From NCBI RefSeq assembly GCF_001598815.1, contig NZ_BCZQ01000003.1, forward strand, positions 186,001-250,000: DNA of 64,000 nucleotides, given 5' to 3'. This DNA is from Sphingopyxis terrae subsp. terrae NBRC 15098. Its GTDB lineage: Bacteria; Pseudomonadota; Alphaproteobacteria; Sphingomonadales; Sphingomonadaceae. Below the pieces are notes generated by a model. That model searched no databases and was not told the DNA's origin. It saw only the letters and a program-made list of their open reading frames with translations. The position numbers and the translations under genes are program-made. Shown piece after piece: positions 1 to 9,454 of this stretch (the first letter of the stretch is position 1; every line of letters starts with the position of its first letter).

Positions 1-710
<710 letters not shown>

Positions 711-763
711 TTAATAAAAGCGCAGAAAACTGCGTAACTTCACACTGAAATCGGCAAACAGGC

Positions 764-1051
764 TCAGGCGAGAACGCCGAGGATGTCCGATTCCTTCATG
801 ATCAACAGCTCTTCGCCATCGACCTTGACTTCGGTGCCCGACCATTTGCCGAACAGGATGCGGTCGCCCGACTTGACGTCGAGCGGCGTCACCTTGCCAT
901 CTTCGGCCTTGCTGCCGGTGCCGACGGCGACGACTTCGCCTTCCTGCGGCTTTTCCTTGGCGGTGTCGGGAATGATGATGCCGCCAGCCGTCTTTTCTTC
1001 GGCTTCGATACGGCGGACGAGCACGCGGTCGTGCAGCGGACGAAATTGCAT
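764..1051 (-). CDS. groES: Co-chaperonin GroES (10 kDa)
   Basis: 95-residue co-chaperonin that caps the GroEL ring. It begins [16 protein letters not shown] and carries the mobile loop around residues 17-32 ([16 protein letters not shown]), which contacts GroEL; length is that of the family. The ATG at 1051 was chosen over upstream in-frame codons because the family begins here and a GGAGGG ribosome binding site lies just before it. First gene of the groES-groEL operon, preceded by a perfect CIRCE element, so heat-shock control by HrcA is expected. Confidence 0.98.
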   Translation of the reverse strand: MQFRPLHDRVLVRRIEAEEKTAGGIIIPDTAKEKPQEGEVVAVGTGSKAEDGKVTPLDVKSGDRILFGKWSGTEVKVDGEELLIMKESDILGVLA

Positions 1052-1085
1052 GGATGTCCCTCCAGTAATGCAATGGATGTCAGAC

Positions 1086-1112
1086 TTAGCACTCACAGGG
1101 CGCGAGTGCTAA
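1086..1112 (-). promoter_or_regulatory. CIRCE operator (HrcA binding site)
   Basis: Perfect inverted repeat TTAGCACTC (1086-1094), nine-base spacer, GAGTGCTAA (1104-1112). This matches the CIRCE consensus exactly. It lies 35 bp before the groES start, so it is placed in the transcribed leader or promoter of groES-groEL. HrcA repression is established for this element; hrcA itself is not in the window. Confidence 0.97.
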
Positions 1113-1174
1113 CAAGCCGGCATATGGGTGGGAGTCAGATGGGCGTCAAGCAGCGCCGATCAACTTTTTTTGCG

Positions 1175-2572
1175 TCAGGCCGGAAGCAAACCGAGGCGGG
1201 CCCGCATCCCCCAGCGCATCAGCAGTACCGCCGACACCACGATGAGCCCGACCGCCAGACCGATCCACACGCCGACGCCCGCGAGCGGGGTCCAGAAGCC
1301 AAGGTAGATGGCGGTGCCATAGCCCGCGATCCAGTAGCCGCAGACCGCGATGATCATCGGCACGCGCGTATCCTGAAGCCCGCGCAATACGCCTGCCGCA
1401 ACCGTCTGGGCGCCGTCGAACAGCTGGAACGCAGCGGCCACGATCAGGAACTGCAGCGCAAAATGGACGAGCGCGGCGTTGCGCGCCGCATCGACATCGA
1501 CGTAGATCGACAGCACGAGCCGCGGCGCGAGCCAGATCACCGCCGCGGTCACGACCATGAACCCGATACCGAGGATCAGCGACGCCTGCCCCGCGAGCGC
1601 AATGCCGCGATGGTCGCGCGCGCCATAGGAAAGGCCGACCCGGATCGTCGCCGCCTGCGCCACGCCGAACGGAATCTGGAAGGCGAGCGCCGCGATCTGG
1701 AGCGCGAGGGTGTGACCGGCGAGCTGCGCCTCACCGATCCGGCCCATCAGGAAAGCGGCGCCGGTGAACAGCCCGGCCTCGGCCAGAATGATGAGGCCGA
1801 TCGGGGTGCCGATGCGGAGCATTTCCCAGAAGCGGGGCCATTCGGAGCGCCACCAGTTGCCGAACAGATGATAACGGCGCAGCCGCCGGTCGGTCTGGAT
1901 CACGATGATATAGGCGATCAGCATCACCGTGCTCGTGATGACGCTCGACAGCGCCGAGCCCTGCAGTCCGAGGGCCGGCATGCCGAGATGGCCGAAGACG
2001 AGGCTCCAGTTGCCGAGGGCATTGACGAACAGCGCGAGGAAGGTGATCGCGGTGGCAATCGTCGGACGTCCGAGCGCCGAAACGAAGATGCGCAACACGC
2101 TCGCTGCGATCATCGGCATCATGCCCCACATCAGGATCAACAGGAAACTGGCGGCATGTGCCGTGATTTCGGGGTCTTGCCCGGTTGCGCGCATGATCGG
2201 GCCGCCCGCGGCACAGACACCCATGAACAGCACGGACACGATCGCACTAAGCCACAGCGCCATGCGGACGGTCCGCCGTACTTCGCGCACGGCATGTTTG
2301 CGCCGCCCGAGTTCGGCGGCGACGAGCGGCGCTGCGGCGCCAACGAGCCCTGTCCCGGTCCACAACAACAGGCCGAAGATCGAGACGCCGAGCGACGAGG
2401 CGGCAAGCGGCGCATCGCCGAGCCGCGCCACGAAGATCACGTCGATCGCATGGACCATCATCTGCAGCAGGTTCGCCGCCGCCAGCGGCAGGGCGAGCGC
2501 CAGCGTCGCGCGAAATTCGGCGCGGAAAGTCTGCGGCTGATCCGCCGTCAGGGGGTGGGCCTGCTCGAGCAT
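1175..2572 (-). CDS. MATE family multidrug efflux transporter (NorM-like)
   Basis: 465-residue inner-membrane protein with about twelve hydrophobic segments arranged as two similar halves, the usual size for NorM-type MATE exporters, which expel cationic drugs in exchange for Na+ or H+. Family landmarks visible are the first-helix region PLAAANLLQMMVHAIDVIFV with the following LG stretch, and the late VLRGLQDTRVPMI segment typical of NorM-like proteins. The start at 2572 (MLEQAHPLTADQ) places a short polar stretch before the first helix. Monocistronic; it ends 62 bp before CIRCE. Substrate cannot be told from sequence. Confidence 0.9.
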   Translation of the reverse strand: MLEQAHPLTADQPQTFRAEFRATLALALPLAAANLLQMMVHAIDVIFVARLGDAPLAASSLGVSIFGLLLWTGTGLVGAAAPLVAAELGRRKHAVREVRRTVRMALWLSAIVSVLFMGVCAAGGPIMRATGQDPEITAHAASFLLILMWGMMPMIAASVLRIFVSALGRPTIATAITFLALFVNALGNWSLVFGHLGMPALGLQGSALSSVITSTVMLIAYIIVIQTDRRLRRYHLFGNWWRSEWPRFWEMLRIGTPIGLIILAEAGLFTGAAFLMGRIGEAQLAGHTLALQIAALAFQIPFGVAQAATIRVGLSYGARDHRGIALAGQASLILGIGFMVVTAAVIWLAPRLVLSIYVDVDAARNAALVHFALQFLIVAAAFQLFDGAQTVAAGVLRGLQDTRVPMIIAVCGYWIAGYGTAIYLGFWTPLAGVGVWIGLAVGLIVVSAVLLMRWGMRARLGLLPA

Positions 2573-2672
2573 AGCCGGCCCGGATAGGCGCGCTTTTACG
2601 GCCGCTCAATAGCGCGCGAGCGCCGCGCGCGGTTTCGGATGCGGGGGTGATAAAAAGGCAACAATCGTTGCC

Positions 2673-3245
2673 TTAGCCCCTCCACGTCACCGCCATCTCA
2701 TAGGCGAAGGCGAGGAAGGTCAGCGTCAGGCCGACGACGAACAGGCGATAGGCATAGGCGAGGTAGCGATATTTGCGCCGCGCGAGGACAAGACCGTTCT
2801 GGTAGGTGTCGCGCAGGATCGTTTCGTAAATATCCTCCTCGGTCCGCATCCGTGCCTTGACCGCGTCGATGAACTCGTCCTCCTCCATCTGCTCGAACCG
2901 GCCGAAGAAGAGGATATTGCTATGATCCTTGCCGTCGCGAAACACCGCCGGCGGCGCCTTGCCGACACGGGGGAGAACCGCCGATATGGCGAGCAGCGCC
3001 GAGAGGAAGGAAAAGGTCGCCAGCACCGCGAGCGGCAGCGTGAAGGCCCCCGCCCCGGCGCGCGCCTGTCCGACCGCGAGGGTGAAGACCACGAAGGTCG
3101 CGCCCATCAGGATCGACGCCTTTTGATCGGCCATCTGCGACAATTGCATCGTGATCTGCTGATTGGTGCGCACGAGATGCACCGCGTTGGGCGGAAAGGA
3201 TATGGCGGGCCGTTGCGGCGCCGCGTCCGATTTTTCGCTGTCCAT
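2673..3245 (-). CDS. DUF5706 / Pycsar effector-like (PycTM) membrane protein
   Basis: 190-residue protein with predicted membrane helices at about 46-60, 68-91 and 166-187. The segment MADQKASILMGA at 38-49 just before the first helix carries the D-x-K-A signature of DUF5706, the family now annotated as Pycsar system transmembrane effectors, and the middle region (ILFFGRF..., about 111-150) also fits. In Pycsar systems such proteins are opened by cyclic CMP or UMP made by an adjacent cyclase. No cyclase lies near here, so a defence role is not shown. Start at 3245 (MDSEKSD) was chosen because longer extensions run into the acp gene. It is divergent from acp-spt. Confidence 0.72.
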   Translation of the reverse strand: MDSEKSDAAPQRPAISFPPNAVHLVRTNQQITMQLSQMADQKASILMGATFVVFTLAVGQARAGAGAFTLPLAVLATFSFLSALLAISAVLPRVGKAPPAVFRDGKDHSNILFFGRFEQMEEDEFIDAVKARMRTEEDIYETILRDTYQNGLVLARRKYRYLAYAYRLFVVGLTLTFLAFAYEMAVTWRG

Positions 3246-3407
3246 CCAGCCCCCTCCCTGCCCCTTCAGCTTGCGGCGACCTTCGCCCGGATGGCACGAA
3301 GGACCGCGAACGGCAAGATGCTGCCCGATTGCCGCCGCAATCGCTTGCCAAGCGGGACGGGGCGCGGCATGCCCGCCCGCAGTTTTTTCATTATGGGACG
3401 CACCCGC

Positions 3408-3644
3408 ATGAGCACCCCCCTCGCCGACCAGATCCACGGCCTGATCGAACCTTTCAACAAGAAGGGCGTCGCCCTGACCGACGCGACGACCTTTGCCGGC
3501 GACCTTGAATGGGACAGCCTGACGGTGATGGATTTCGTCGCCGAGGTCGAGGATACGTTCGACATCATCATCAGCATGAACATGCAGGCCGAGATCGAAA
3601 CCGTCGGCCAGCTCGTCGCCGCGGTGGAAAAGCTGCAGGGCTGA
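3408..3644 (+). CDS. Acyl carrier protein associated with sphingolipid synthesis
   Basis: 78-residue acidic protein of the acyl carrier fold. The phosphopantetheine site is the DSL motif at residues 36-38 (Ser37), inside LEWDSLTVMDFV. It lies directly before serine palmitoyltransferase on the same strand; in sphingomonads and Caulobacter a dedicated ACP gene accompanies spt, so this one probably delivers the acyl chain for sphingoid-base formation (inference from family context). An in-frame ATG at 3393 would add five residues; neither start has a strong ribosome binding site. Confidence 0.88.
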   Translation: MSTPLADQIHGLIEPFNKKGVALTDATTFAGDLEWDSLTVMDFVAEVEDTFDIIISMNMQAEIETVGQLVAAVEKLQG

Positions 3645-3650
3645 AAATCT

Positions 3651-3726
3651 TGTGCTCCCCGGCGAAAGCCGGGGTCCACGCGACGTCGCGCGACCTATCT
3701 GGACCCCGGCTTTCGCCGGGGCACAC
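3651..3726. repeat. Palindromic intergenic repeat, family A
   Basis: Two arms, each itself a hairpin: CCCCGGCGAAAGCCGGGG with a following TCCA at 3657-3678, and its inverted partner TGGACCCCGGCTTTCGCCGG up to 3721, around a GC-rich centre. It fills the gap between acp and spt. Related copies occur at 26811-26900, 46855-46943 and, as a single arm, 49994-50015. In RNA it would fold as a long stem between the two genes and could uncouple their expression. Confidence 0.85.
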
Positions 3727-3739
3727 GGAAGAAACGAAT

Positions 3740-4942
3740 ATGACCGACCTTTTCTCCAAATTCGATCCGCTCATCGAACAGCGCGCGGCGCTGCTCGCGA
3801 CCGGCGTTACCGATCCCTTCAGCCTGGTGATGGAGAAAGTGCTCTCGCCCACCGTCGCGATCTGCAACGGGCGCGAGACGATCCTGCTCGGCACCTATAA
3901 TTATATGGGCATGACCTTCGACGAGGATGTCATCGCCGCGGGCAAGGACGCGCTCGACAAGTTCGGCAGCGGCACCACCGGCAGCCGCGTCCTCAACGGC
4001 ACCTATCAGGGGCACAAGGAGTGCGAGGACGCGCTGAAGGAATTTTACGCCATGGATCATGCCATGGTGTTCTCGACCGGATATCAGGCGAACCTCGGCA
4101 TCATTTCGACGATCGCGGGCAAGGGCGACTATGTCATCCTCGACATCGACAGCCACGCATCGATCTATGACGGGTGCAAGATGGGCGACGCCGAAATCGT
4201 CGCTTTTCGCCACAACGATGTCGAAGCGCTCGAAAAGCGGCTGAAGCGCCTGCCCGCCGAGGCCGGCAAGCTCGTCGTGCTCGAGGGCGTCTATTCGATG
4301 CTCGGCGACGTTGCGCCGCTGAAGGAGATGATCCGCGTCTCCAAGGAAAATGGCGCGATGGTCCTCGTCGACGAAGCGCATTCGATGGGCTTCATCGGCG
4401 AACATGGCCGCGGCGTCGCCGAGGCGCAGGGCGTGATCGACGATGTCGACTTCATCATCGGCACCTTTTCGAAGAGCGTCGGCACCGTCGGCGGCTTCTG
4501 CGTGTCGAACCACCCGAAGTTCGAGATCTTGCGGCTCGTCTGCCGCCCGTACGTCTTCACCGCCTCGCTGCCGCCGAGCGTCGTCGCGACCGCGGCGACG
4601 AGCATCCGCAAGCTGATGCACGGATCGAACAAGCGCGCGCACCTGTGGGAAAATTCGAAGACGCTGCACAAGGGGCTGCAGGGTCTCGGCTTCACGCTCG
4701 GTACCGAAGAGCCGCAGTCGGCAATCATCGCGGTCATCATGCCCGACCTCGAAAAGGGCGCGATGATGTGGGAAGCGCTGCTCGAAGAAGGCCTCTACGT
4801 CAATCTCGCCCGCCCGCCCGCGACCCCCGCGGGCATGACGCTGCTGCGCTGCTCGCTGTGCGCCGAACATTCGAGCGAGCAGGTGAGCGAGATCCTCGGC
4901 CGCTTCGAGCGCGCGGGCAAGCGCGTGGGAATTATCGGCTGA
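3740..4942 (+). CDS. spt: Serine palmitoyltransferase
   Basis: 400-residue cytosolic, PLP-dependent alpha-oxoamine synthase condensing L-serine with an acyl thioester to 3-keto-sphinganine, the first step of sphingolipid synthesis. Visible landmarks are GSGTTGSRVLNGT at 77-89, the PLP-stacking His in DSHAS (His139), DEAHS at 211-215 (Asp211 pairs with the pyridine nitrogen), and the Schiff-base lysine in GTFSKSVGTVGG (Lys245). Length is close to the 420-residue Sphingomonas paucimobilis enzyme. The family includes KBL, AONS and ALAS, but the neighbouring ACP and likely sphingomonad origin favour SPT. Start at 3740 has GAAGAAA before it. Confidence 0.92.
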   Translation: MTDLFSKFDPLIEQRAALLATGVTDPFSLVMEKVLSPTVAICNGRETILLGTYNYMGMTFDEDVIAAGKDALDKFGSGTTGSRVLNGTYQGHKECEDALKEFYAMDHAMVFSTGYQANLGIISTIAGKGDYVILDIDSHASIYDGCKMGDAEIVAFRHNDVEALEKRLKRLPAEAGKLVVLEGVYSMLGDVAPLKEMIRVSKENGAMVLVDEAHSMGFIGEHGRGVAEAQGVIDDVDFIIGTFSKSVGTVGGFCVSNHPKFEILRLVCRPYVFTASLPPSVVATAATSIRKLMHGSNKRAHLWENSKTLHKGLQGLGFTLGTEEPQSAIIAVIMPDLEKGAMMWEALLEEGLYVNLARPPATPAGMTLLRCSLCAEHSSEQVSEILGRFERAGKRVGIIG

Positions 4943-5055
4943 ACCGAGCCGCGCCGCCGACCAGCGGATTCATTTTCGGGGCGAACCGAGCGAAGCACCG
5001 CGCCGTGCGGCCTTCGCCGCTTTGCCCCGCGACGCTTGTTGGATAGAAGATCAGC

Positions 5056-7014
5056 GTGTTCGAGCGGGATTTGGATCACGACAATGAGGGCCGTCGCGAA
5101 CGGCTGCGCTTCTGGCTGACCGTCGGGCTGGGCGCGGTGCTCACGGGCGTCGTCGGCGCGCTCATCATGCTGATGAGCCGTGCCAACGACAATTATGACC
5201 GCTCGCTGAGCTGGCAGGCGCACAGCCTGGAAGTGATTTCACAGACGCGCAGCCTCGATGCCGCGCTGGCGCGCGCCGAGGCGGCGCTCGGCCGCTTCGC
5301 GGTCGGTCTGAAAAAGGAGGACGGCCGCGTCTTTCAGCAGCAGTGGGGGCTGTCGCAGCAATATCTCGCGCTGCTCCGCCGCAACGTCCGCGACAATCCG
5401 GAACAGGCGGCGCTGGTCAAGACACTGACCGCCGAACTCGACCGGCGCGGGACACAGCTCGGCGATGCGGCGCTCAGCGCCAATTATAACCAGACCATTG
5501 CCGCGATCTCGAAATATAACGCCGCCGGACACGATGCCGCGCTGCTGCGCATCGACCGGCTGCTGACCGAATTGATCGGCAACGAACGCGCGATCCTTGC
5601 CAACCGCAACCAGCTTGCAGCCGCCGACCGCGCCAGCCTGAACCAGGCGATCCTGCTGTTCACCGTGCTCGCCGCCGCCGCCGCCGTGATCGCGATTGCA
5701 GCGACCGTCTCACTCGTTCGGGCGCAGAGCGAACGCCGCGCGGCACGGCGCGAACAATTGGCCGAAAGCGACCGCGCGATGCTGCTGGAGGCGGCGGTCA
5801 ACGAGCGAACGGCCGAGCTGGCCGAAGCGAACAGCGCGCTGCGCAGCGAAATGGCCGAACGCGCCGCCGCCGAGGAGCAGCTTCGCCAGGCGCAGAAGAT
5901 GGAAGCGGTCGGCCAGTTGACCGGCGGCATCGCGCATGATTTCAACAATATGCTCGCTGTCGTCGTCGGCGGGCTGGAACTTGCGCAGCGGTGGATCGGC
6001 GAAGCGCCCGAAAAGGCACAGCGCCACATCGGCAATGCGATGGACGGGGCCAATCGCGCCGCCGACCTGACCCGCCGCCTGCTGGCCTTCGCACGGTCCG
6101 AACCCGCGCGCCCCGAAATGACGCCGATCGACGCCTGCATCGCGGGCTTTTCGGAATTGATCGGGCGCACGATCGGCGACCGCATCGCGCTGACGCTCGA
6201 CCTTCAGACCGAAGGGCTCGCCTGCTGGGTCGACAAGCAGCAATTCGAAAATGCGCTGCTCAACCTTGCCGTCAACGCGCGCGACGCGATGGACGGGCAC
6301 GGGTCGCTGACGATCCGGACGCTGCGCGACGAAGAGGACAGTACCGCCGCGCTGGCGGTCGAGGTGATCGATACCGGTTGCGGCATGTCGCCCGAGGTGC
6401 TCAAGCGCGTGTTCGACCCCTTCTACACTACGAAACCCGCGGGTCAGGGCACGGGTCTGGGGATGAGTCAGGTCTTTGCCTTTTGTCGCCAGTCGGGCGG
6501 CGAGGTGCAGATTCATTCGGTCGAGGGCGAAGGCACGCGCGTTGCGATGCTGCTGCCCGTCGCAAAGCCGCAGGCCGAAGCGGCGGCGCCCGCGGGCGGT
6601 TCCGATGCCGCGGTGAGCGAACCGCCGACGGACGCGATGCGCATCCTGGTGGTCGAGGACGACGAGCGCGTCCTGACCGCCACCGTCGACGCCGTGACCG
6701 AGCTTGGCCATCAAGCGATCGCTTGCGACGATCCGCGCGCCGCCGCCGGGCTGGTCGAAGCGCATGGCGGGTTCGACCTGATCCTCAGCGACGTGCTGAT
6801 GCCCGGCCTGACCGGCCCCGAAATGGTCGCAGAACTGAAGGAACGCTGGCCCGATTTGTCGGTGCTGTTCGTCACCGGCTATGCCGGCGACGCCAGCGAG
6901 TTCGAAAGCTTTGGCGACCACGACGTGCTGCGCAAGCCCTTTACGCTGAACGCGCTCGAACAGGCGATCCGCCGCTGCGGCGATGCGCGCGCACCGGAGC
7001 GCGTCGCTTCCTAG
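5056..7014 (+). CDS. Hybrid sensor histidine kinase / response regulator
   Basis: 652-residue inner-membrane sensor. Helices at about 20-40 and 198-220 bracket a periplasmic sensor domain of about 155 residues; a coiled coil follows at about 240-285, then the HisKA box GGIAHDFNN with His294, the N box LLNLAVNARDAM around 401-412, DTGCGM at 439-444, the GTGLGM loop at 465-470, and a C-terminal receiver with VVEDDE near 532-537, phospho-acceptor Asp579 in LSDVLMPG and Lys627. Start is GTG. It lies 113 bp after spt on the same strand; the signal and output are unknown. Its TAG stop shares the palindrome CTAG (7011-7014) with the convergent next gene. Confidence 0.93.
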   Translation: MFERDLDHDNEGRRERLRFWLTVGLGAVLTGVVGALIMLMSRANDNYDRSLSWQAHSLEVISQTRSLDAALARAEAALGRFAVGLKKEDGRVFQQQWGLSQQYLALLRRNVRDNPEQAALVKTLTAELDRRGTQLGDAALSANYNQTIAAISKYNAAGHDAALLRIDRLLTELIGNERAILANRNQLAAADRASLNQAILLFTVLAAAAAVIAIAATVSLVRAQSERRAARREQLAESDRAMLLEAAVNERTAELAEANSALRSEMAERAAAEEQLRQAQKMEAVGQLTGGIAHDFNNMLAVVVGGLELAQRWIGEAPEKAQRHIGNAMDGANRAADLTRRLLAFARSEPARPEMTPIDACIAGFSELIGRTIGDRIALTLDLQTEGLACWVDKQQFENALLNLAVNARDAMDGHGSLTIRTLRDEEDSTAALAVEVIDTGCGMSPEVLKRVFDPFYTTKPAGQGTGLGMSQVFAFCRQSGGEVQIHSVEGEGTRVAMLLPVAKPQAEAAAPAGGSDAAVSEPPTDAMRILVVEDDERVLTATVDAVTELGHQAIACDDPRAAAGLVEAHGGFDLILSDVLMPGLTGPEMVAELKERWPDLSVLFVTGYAGDASEFESFGDHDVLRKPFTLNALEQAIRRCGDARAPERVAS

Positions 7015-7871
7015 CGGATTGCGCCGCTCTTCACGAGGCGCGGCACCAGCGTCAGCGCAGCGACCAACGGCCAGCGGCGCTGCCACGGCTTGATCTCTAT
7101 CTTGGTGCCCGCATGGCGGTTGATCTTCCAGGCGAGATAATCGATCCCGCCGGCATAGGTCAGGCTGGCCTTGGCGAGCCGCACGATGCTGAGCAGCTTG
7201 CCCTCGATCCGCCGCCGCGCCCAGCCGCCACAGGCAGCACCGGCCGGGATTGCCGCCATCGCCGGCAGACTGAAGCGGTCGTAGCGCGCGGCGTCCGCAT
7301 CGACGACCGACTGCGCCCGACCGGTGCGTTCGGCGCGCAATTCGACCGAATAGGTCAACGAAAAGGCGCGCCGCCACCAATCGAGCGGCGCCTCGCCATC
7401 GACCGATCCCGCCGCAGCAAGCAATGTCGGCGCGGCGCGTGCCACCGCCGCCACCGCGCGGTCCCGCGCGGTATCGTCGACTGCCCAGACGAGCCGCGAC
7501 GGCTGGGCGAAGCGCGCCCAGACCGATACGTTGCGCGTTTCAGGGCCGTTCAGCCGGTGAAAATCACCTTCGCTGAGCACGGCATATTTGGCGATCAGCC
7601 CGTCATGCTCGAACGGAAAGACGTTTGGCGGGATGAGGCGGTTGGCGGCCGCGAGCCAGCGCTTCGGATAGGCATCGCCATAGTCCGAAACGATCAGATA
7701 GAAATCGAGCATCAGCCCGTCGAGTTCGCTCTCGCGCAGGCAGCTGCCGTAGAAGAGCACAGCGCGGGCGCTGCCCGGATAGCGGGCCGCGATCGCCGCC
7801 GCCATCGCGGCGACACGCGGGTCGACGGGTGTCGCCAATTCGGCACGGACGAGATCGGTAAGCGCCGACAT
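7011..7871 (-). CDS. Nucleotidyltransferase-fold protein, resembling Tam41-type phosphatidate cytidylyltransferase
   Basis: 286 residues. Near the N terminus is LFYGSCLRESELDG...LDFYLIVSDY (39-64), a nucleotidyltransferase G-S ... D-x-Y pattern, then KYAVLSEGDF (95-104) and SVWARFAQPSRLVW (116-129), an order that resembles Tam41, the mitochondrial CDP-diacylglycerol synthase. This is recognition by pattern only. It is 8 bp downstream of a lipid-kinase-fold gene and close to spt and acp, so a role in making a nucleotide-activated or head-group-modified (sphingo)lipid is a reasonable inference. Alternatively it may be a general CDP-lipid enzyme. Confidence 0.55.
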   Translation of the reverse strand: MSALTDLVRAELATPVDPRVAAMAAAIAARYPGSARAVLFYGSCLRESELDGLMLDFYLIVSDYGDAYPKRWLAAANRLIPPNVFPFEHDGLIAKYAVLSEGDFHRLNGPETRNVSVWARFAQPSRLVWAVDDTARDRAVAAVARAAPTLLAAAGSVDGEAPLDWWRRAFSLTYSVELRAERTGRAQSVVDADAARYDRFSLPAMAAIPAGAACGGWARRRIEGKLLSIVRLAKASLTYAGGIDYLAWKINRHAGTKIEIKPWQRRWPLVAALTLVPRLVKSGAIR

Positions 7872-7879
7872 GCGAGCGC

Positions 7880-8851
7880 TCAGGCGGCGAGGCGCAGGAA
7901 AGGCACCGGCTGGGTCGAGGTCAGGATGATCGGCCGGCCGTGCTTCGCCTCGAAAATCTCGCCGTCGAGGATGACGTTCGAGCGCTCGCCCTCGATACGG
8001 ATCTCATCGCCCTGTTCGAAATGGACCCCGGCGAGCTGATGCTGGCCGAGGGTGCCGCGCCAGGTGGCCCCGAGCATGCGGAACAGGGCGCCGACGCTGC
8101 GATCGACCGCGAGCAATTTCATTCGCCCGTCGCCGCCGTGCGTATCGCTGGTGCGGATACTCAGCAGCAGCTTTTCCAGCGTCGTGACGATGAGCAGCGA
8201 GAATTTGCCCTTGAGCTGGCCCTGGCGGATCAGCGACACGGTCAGCGGCTCGGGCTTCGGCGGCAGGCGCCCGCCGCCAATGCCGAAGATGATCGCGAAA
8301 AGCCCGAGGATCGCCGCCAGCACATGCGACAGGCCGTTCGGCAGGCCGAGCGGATAGATGCGGTTGCGGCAATAGAGCATCACGTCGGCCAGATAGGCAC
8401 CGCCCAGGAACATGCCGAGCACGGGGCGATTGCCGCCGCTGTCGAGCGCGATCAACTGCCGTTCAATGACATGATCCTCGAGCCGACCATTCGACACGAG
8501 TTCGACGACGCGCTCGAGCGCCTTGATCGGATCGCCTTCGGCGCCGAGATCGAGCGCGATCAGGTTGGTCTTGCCGTTCGGCAGCACCGCGACAGGCGGC
8601 GGCGAACCGCCAAAATGGCCGCCCGAATAAAGTTCGGTCAGCGCGGCCTGAACGGTGCCGTCACCGCCGTTGATCGCGACGATGCGCGGACTGACCATGG
8701 CGATCGTGCGGATCGCCTCACCGATCTGGTCAACATCCTCGACCTCGTAATGAAAAATGTCGGGGTGCGCCGCGCAATATTCCCGAACCCGCGGCAACAG
8801 GGCACGATTCCCCGTTGAGCGCGGATTGGAAAGAAGGGCGACGCTTGCCAT
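7880..8851 (-). CDS. Diacylglycerol/ceramide kinase-fold lipid kinase
   Basis: 323-residue DAGK-catalytic-domain protein. It starts with SNPRSTGN (8-15), has the nucleotide-binding NGGDGTVQ at 61-68, a lipid-kinase-like PNGKTNLIALDLG at 91-103, and DGEIFE near the C terminus. A hydrophobic stretch at about 171-187 suggests membrane contact. DAGK-fold enzymes phosphorylate diacylglycerol, sphingosine or ceramide with ATP; in Caulobacter a member of this superfamily is a ceramide kinase acting with sphingolipid genes. Placement near spt-acp makes ceramide or sphingoid base a candidate substrate, but this is inference. It is followed after 8 bp by the nucleotidyltransferase-like gene. Confidence 0.78.
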   Translation of the reverse strand: MASVALLSNPRSTGNRALLPRVREYCAAHPDIFHYEVEDVDQIGEAIRTIAMVSPRIVAINGGDGTVQAALTELYSGGHFGGSPPPVAVLPNGKTNLIALDLGAEGDPIKALERVVELVSNGRLEDHVIERQLIALDSGGNRPVLGMFLGGAYLADVMLYCRNRIYPLGLPNGLSHVLAAILGLFAIIFGIGGGRLPPKPEPLTVSLIRQGQLKGKFSLLIVTTLEKLLLSIRTSDTHGGDGRMKLLAVDRSVGALFRMLGATWRGTLGQHQLAGVHFEQGDEIRIEGERSNVILDGEIFEAKHGRPIILTSTQPVPFLRLAA

Positions 8852-8858
8852 CGGGCCC

Positions 8859-9332
8859 CTACATATATTTCATGGTGATCGAGATCGTCTTCGGCGCGTT
8901 GCCGACATCGAACCCCGTCTTCTTGTAGCTCGGCTTGCCGAGGTTGAAGATGTTGATGCTCGGGTTGTTCGACATGCCGCCGCCGTCCGAGGTCAGATCG
9001 GTCTTGCCATTGCCGTTGACGTCGTGGCGCACCGCGATGCCATAGTGGCCCGCTTCGGGCAGCGGCACGCAAACGGTCATCGACCCGGCCTGTGCCGGCA
9101 CTTCGACACGGGTGATCCAGCGCCCCTTGGCCAGCCATTCGGACGCGGTGGCACGATAGCTTTGAACACGAATCTTGCCCGTCCCGGCCTTCACGCCGTT
9201 GATGTGGACGAGGGTGGACGGACCGCTCCGGCATTTCGACAGGTCGTTGGTGATAACCTGTCCCTCTGCGTTCGCTGCCACGGATACGGCGAGCAGAGCC
9301 ACGCAGAGCGACGCCGACATAAATTTCGACAT
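8859..9332 (-). CDS. Secreted DUF2141 domain protein
   Basis: 157 residues with a classical signal peptide (MSKFMSASLCVALLAVSVAANA, about 22 residues), then a beta-rich domain ending in GHYGIAVRHDVNGNGKTDLT and a C-terminal PKTISITMKY strand, the arrangement of DUF2141. Function of the family is unknown; members are periplasmic or outer-membrane associated. The acidic repeat DVNGNGKTDL resembles a calcium-binding loop. Its stop is 7 bp before the lipid-kinase start, so the three minus-strand genes probably form one transcript. Confidence 0.82.
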   Translation of the reverse strand: MSKFMSASLCVALLAVSVAANAEGQVITNDLSKCRSGPSTLVHINGVKAGTGKIRVQSYRATASEWLAKGRWITRVEVPAQAGSMTVCVPLPEAGHYGIAVRHDVNGNGKTDLTSDGGGMSNNPSINIFNLGKPSYKKTGFDVGNAPKTISITMKYM

Positions 9333-9454
9333 GACGCATTAGCTCCCAGTGGTTATAGCCACGCCAGCACCGAGCCGACATGGGTCCCTGTTGCCCTTGA
9401 AACCGGATATCGGAACCATTTGCGGCCAAATCATGGTGATGGGGCGACGAAAGA

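Noticed and set aside
2673..4942. Reading the DUF5706 gene as evidence of a complete Pycsar defence system
   Set aside because: No cyclase or other defence gene is adjacent; the neighbours are lipid-synthesis genes, so only the homology is reported.
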